From Paenibacillus lautus NBRC 15380 (GTDB lineage: Bacteria; Bacillota; Bacilli; Paenibacillales; Paenibacillaceae), in assembly GCF_004000945.1 (NCBI RefSeq), contig NZ_BIMF01000003.1:124001-188000 (forward strand): DNA of 64,000 bases. The letters are read 5' to 3'. The notes beneath the pieces are model-generated. The model worked only from the letters and a program-made list of their open reading frames with translations, made no database searches and was not told the DNA's origin. Numbering within the stretch: position 1 is the stretch's first letter; each line of letters opens with the position of its first letter. Positions 61,741 to 64,000 of the stretch are shown here, one piece after another. The position numbers were made by a program, and so were the translations under genes.

Positions 61741-62470
61741 CTTTCAAAAAATAATCAATAAGCATATTTCGTTCATTTTCCATACGAAAGAGACTGTCTT
61801 CTCCTAATACAGTTAATCGAGTGCTGCTATCATAAATATCGATTTCGGAATTTGTACAAATGTAGTGATAATTTGATCGCAAAGAGTTAACATAATGATC
61901 AATGCTTTCAAAGAAATCAAGTGAAATTCGAAGGCCACCAATGCTTTCTGTTTCGACTCCTAGATTGTTCCAAAACTTATAATATTCAACTGCTGATTTG
62001 GTATTCGGTTCAATGATCCCATCTATCTCCTTGGATAAAACGTTCTTTTTAGTTTGATTAAAGATTTCAGGCGAGCAAGGATTTAAAGCGAATATTTTTC
62101 CGTATTCGCCTTCCGGAATAGCTAGACATCCGGTCCCTCGACAAATGGTCCAGATTTCTTTACATTCATTTCTCAATAATTTATATACTTCTTTATATTG
62201 TTCCTTCCAGATGCTTATGGACAGGGGGAGCATACTTTCTCCCAGACCAGCAAGATCGAAACGAATCGTTTTACAGCCTGCATCAGCTAGTTTTCGTGAT
62301 ATCTGCGAGAAGATATAGTTTAATCCGGTACGATTTTCTCCTAATCCATGCAAAAAAATAATACCTAAAGATGAGGTCGTATTATCACAATCTGATATGC
62401 AATTTTCAAGCAGACCGAACCATTTAATATTATGATGATGAAATTCTATTATTTCGAACGATTGAGACAT
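61688..62470 (-). CDS. Alpha/beta-hydrolase-like protein without nucleophile serine
   Basis: 260 residues with the alpha/beta-hydrolase start (LGIIFLHGLGENRTGLNYIF and KTIRFDLAGLGES). Where the GxSxG elbow is expected the sequence is WTICRGTGCLAIPEG, with no serine at the turn; a Cys or Thr might stand in, or the protein may be inactive. The later half is divergent. AGGAGA precedes the ATG. It resembles the hydrolase at 58641. The gene overlaps the kinase start. Confidence 0.7.
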   Translation of the reverse strand: MSQSFEIIEFHHHNIKWFGLLENCISDCDNTTSSLGIIFLHGLGENRTGLNYIFSQISRKLADAGCKTIRFDLAGLGESMLPLSISIWKEQYKEVYKLLRNECKEIWTICRGTGCLAIPEGEYGKIFALNPCSPEIFNQTKKNVLSKEIDGIIEPNTKSAVEYYKFWNNLGVETESIGGLRISLDFFESIDHYVNSLRSNYHYICTNSEIDIYDSSTRLTVLGEDSLFRMENERNMLIDYFLKGVECFGTEAAVNSNVWP

Positions 62471-62483
62471 AGCCTATACTCTC

Positions 62484-63575
62484 CTATGATTCAATAGATA
62501 TTGCTGTTTCCTTAAAACTATCATATCTTTTAACGAAACATGGTTTGGTAATCCGAACATCAGCGTATTCATGCATATCTGTCGTATCTTTTCGAAGTTT
62601 TGTTAGTCGGAATGCCGAGAAGTCATGACCATTATTATTAGCACGTACAATATCAACCATTTCACTAGGGTGTGTACCAATCTTTACTTTCATTTTCTTA
62701 AGATATTCAATTTGCTTGATAATACAATAGTTGCAATCCAGACAAGTATCGATATTTTCTGACCAAGCAAACCAACTGGAAGTCGCTTCATACTTTACTT
62801 CACCCGTCTTAAGCGTTAATAGATTATAGTTGCTAATGATTTTTTGCGAAAATACCTTTGAACGAGTTAACATTCTCAAGAAATTCAAATCACCTGTTGT
62901 GGCTTCATCCAAAACAATTCGATCTTCTCCAACCTCAAATTTATAACCAAGTGCAGCCGCAACATCTAAATTTTTAGGTCCATTAAGTTCGTGCATCCAG
63001 CAAGACTCACCAAATATATATGCTGCACAGCAACTCGTTTTCTGGAATGTCCTGACGCCAACCTCATCACAAAGTTGAATGAGCATTTCTTCCACACTAA
63101 ACTCGATATGTTTATTTTTATATTTATCGTGTAAGCCACCTAAGACCAGTAGCCTACTTTTCGTGGTAGATGCAACATTAACTATTCTCTTCAGATTATC
63201 TATGTTATCGTTTTTACCTCGTATGATTGGTCTTGTAAGAATAACTACATGATTAAAAACCTCTTCTAACGCATGGATCATCCTTACACGAGTTTCAAAA
63301 GAGTAGCCTCCTTCGTCGAGCCCGGTGAGAGAATAATAAACAACAACTTTTGGATGATTAGCAACGGTTTGAAATAGCTTTTCTATCACGGTTTCATTCA
63401 TAGGGGCCTTTGTAAATATGGCAACTGGAGCTTTATGATTGTAAAGTTTTTGAAGTTTATCTATAGTGTTGTCAACTTGTTCAATAATGAATGGATCTCC
63501 ATAGGTATCGTTTACAGAAATTGGAATTAGGTCATGCCAAAGTATGCTGCCGCTTTCGGACTTAGAATTGATCAT
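62484..63575 (-). CDS. Radical-SAM-like barrel protein lacking the usual cluster motif
   Basis: 363 residues. The segment TYGDPFIIEQVDNTIDKLQK with PVAIFTKAP, VVVYYSLTGLDEGG, RVRMIHALEEV and VVILTRPIIRGKNDN follows the strand order of radical-SAM partial barrels after the cluster loop, much as in the SPL-like group. The N-terminal CxxxCxxC that binds the SAM cluster is absent; the protein simply starts 20 residues before that segment. Cysteines do occur later: C182, C183, C192 and a CLDCNYC motif at C278, C281 and C284, which could bind a 4Fe-4S cluster. The ribosome binding site GGGAAGGGG supports this start. Catalysis cannot be assigned. Confidence 0.6.
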   Translation of the reverse strand: MINSKSESGSILWHDLIPISVNDTYGDPFIIEQVDNTIDKLQKLYNHKAPVAIFTKAPMNETVIEKLFQTVANHPKVVVYYSLTGLDEGGYSFETRVRMIHALEEVFNHVVILTRPIIRGKNDNIDNLKRIVNVASTTKSRLLVLGGLHDKYKNKHIEFSVEEMLIQLCDEVGVRTFQKTSCCAAYIFGESCWMHELNGPKNLDVAAALGYKFEVGEDRIVLDEATTGDLNFLRMLTRSKVFSQKIISNYNLLTLKTGEVKYEATSSWFAWSENIDTCLDCNYCIIKQIEYLKKMKVKIGTHPSEMVDIVRANNNGHDFSAFRLTKLRKDTTDMHEYADVRITKPCFVKRYDSFKETAISIES

Positions 63576-63635
63576 ACAATAACCCCTTCCCTATTGGATA
63601 TATAAGTAAAACAGAAAACGCATATGGGCAAATAA

Positions 63636-64000
63636 TTAAAGATAAAAATGTAAATTCACTCTGTCAACAGTCCAGCCTGAACTATGAAGATTAGCGACTA
63701 ACTTAGAAGTTTGCAAATTTACGTTACCAAAAAGCGTAGCTTCGGCTCTTTGAATTCCATAATTGCTGGATAGTTGTTCTATATATGTCCACATTCTCGT
63801 AGACCAACCAGATTGTCTTTCCTCCGGGACGAAGATATCTACTAACCTGATCTCTTTACAGTTTTGTATTCGGCTATCAACGATGACAAACATCCCATGA
63901 ACCTTTGGTTCCCCATCCATGTTGAAACCGATAGCAGAAAAACGAACATCCTTGTTTAAAGGGGTGTAATAATCCAGAACATATTCGCGAATGATATTAT
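63636..64000 (-). CDS. GNAT-like protein, 5' end beyond the window
   Basis: The frame is open to the window edge. The visible 121 codons read IREYVLDYYTPLNKDVRFSA, then MDGEPKVHGMFVIVDSRIQN, EIRLVDIFVPEERQSGWSTR, and end in LHFYL. The strand-loop-helix VDIFVPEERQSGWSTRMWTY resembles the acetyl-CoA site of GNAT proteins, but the usual QxxGxG/A is not exact. It precedes the radical-SAM-like gene by 60 bases in the same direction and probably belongs to the operon. Confidence 0.5.
   Translation of the reverse strand, partial: NIIREYVLDYYTPLNKDVRFSAIGFNMDGEPKVHGMFVIVDSRIQNCKEIRLVDIFVPEERQSGWSTRMWTYIEQLSSNYGIQRAEATLFGNVNLQTSKLVANLHSSGWTVDRVNLHFYL

Noticed and set aside
1-64000. CRISPR array, rRNA or prophage
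   Set aside because: No regular spaced repeats, no rRNA-like sequence and no phage structural genes were seen.

Overview
The window looks like chromosomal DNA of a spore-former-type Firmicute, most probably Paenibacillus or a close relative. The reasons are strong AAGGAGG-type ribosome binding sites, GTG and TTG starts, LplB/LplC-type sugar permeases, an OpuC osmolyte transporter with CBS domains, a GntR-LacI (AraR-like) regulator and FusB and MGT resistance-type genes. This is inference from gene content; no rRNA, tRNA or CRISPR array was seen.

Layout. 0-2.4 kb: two sugar ABC permeases, divergent from a gene that leaves the window at the left edge. 2.5-4.5 kb: Nudix, an interrupted unknown gene and a frameshifted DinB. 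4.7-8.9 kb: glycerol/dihydroxyacetone module (gldA, dhaKL fusion, divergent PocR-AraC regulator). 9-10.6 kb: GNAT plus a Nudix-nucleotidase fusion. 10.7-14.5 kb: TetR with an FtsX-type ABC exporter. 14.7-20.2 kb: beta/gamma-crystallin-like protein, GNAT, a two-component system and a divergent ABC-2 transporter with a DUF4097 lipoprotein. 20.2-24.1 kb: papain-like-fold protein, GyrI-like protein, two SDR enzymes and a TetR divergent from them. 24.3-40.2 kb: a long run of small stand-alone genes, nearly all on the minus strand (DinB, HAD, GNAT, Nudix, GrpB, nitrilase, AlaX, FusB, macrolide glycosyltransferase). This run contains several truncated or frameshifted genes and resembles an accretion zone. 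41-44.5 kb: opuCABCD. 45.1-52.8 kb: a sugar operon (two permeases, binding protein, two Gfo/Idh dehydrogenases) with its GntR-LacI regulator. 53.1-54.4 kb: a decayed IS3-family element.

54.5-64 kb is an AT-rich accessory island. It holds an O-methyltransferase-like gene and a divergent pair of M16 peptidase subunits (one with HxxEH, one without). Converging on that pair is a tightly coupled minus-strand operon: a GNAT-like protein, a radical-SAM-like protein without the usual N-terminal cluster motif, an alpha/beta-hydrolase-like protein without a nucleophile serine, a thymidylate-kinase-like protein, a cytidylate-kinase/GT2 fusion, an alpha/beta hydrolase and a GT2-TPR protein. I do not recognise this combination as a described pathway; it is the best candidate here for an undescribed biosynthetic or modification system.

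Other notable points are a leader-peptide/inverted-repeat arrangement before the FusB-family gene, a ~52-bp intergenic repeat present three times, a Nudix-THEP1 fusion with a nearby Nudix-only paralogue, and a cluster of gene lesions, two or three of them explained by one base at a G/C run.
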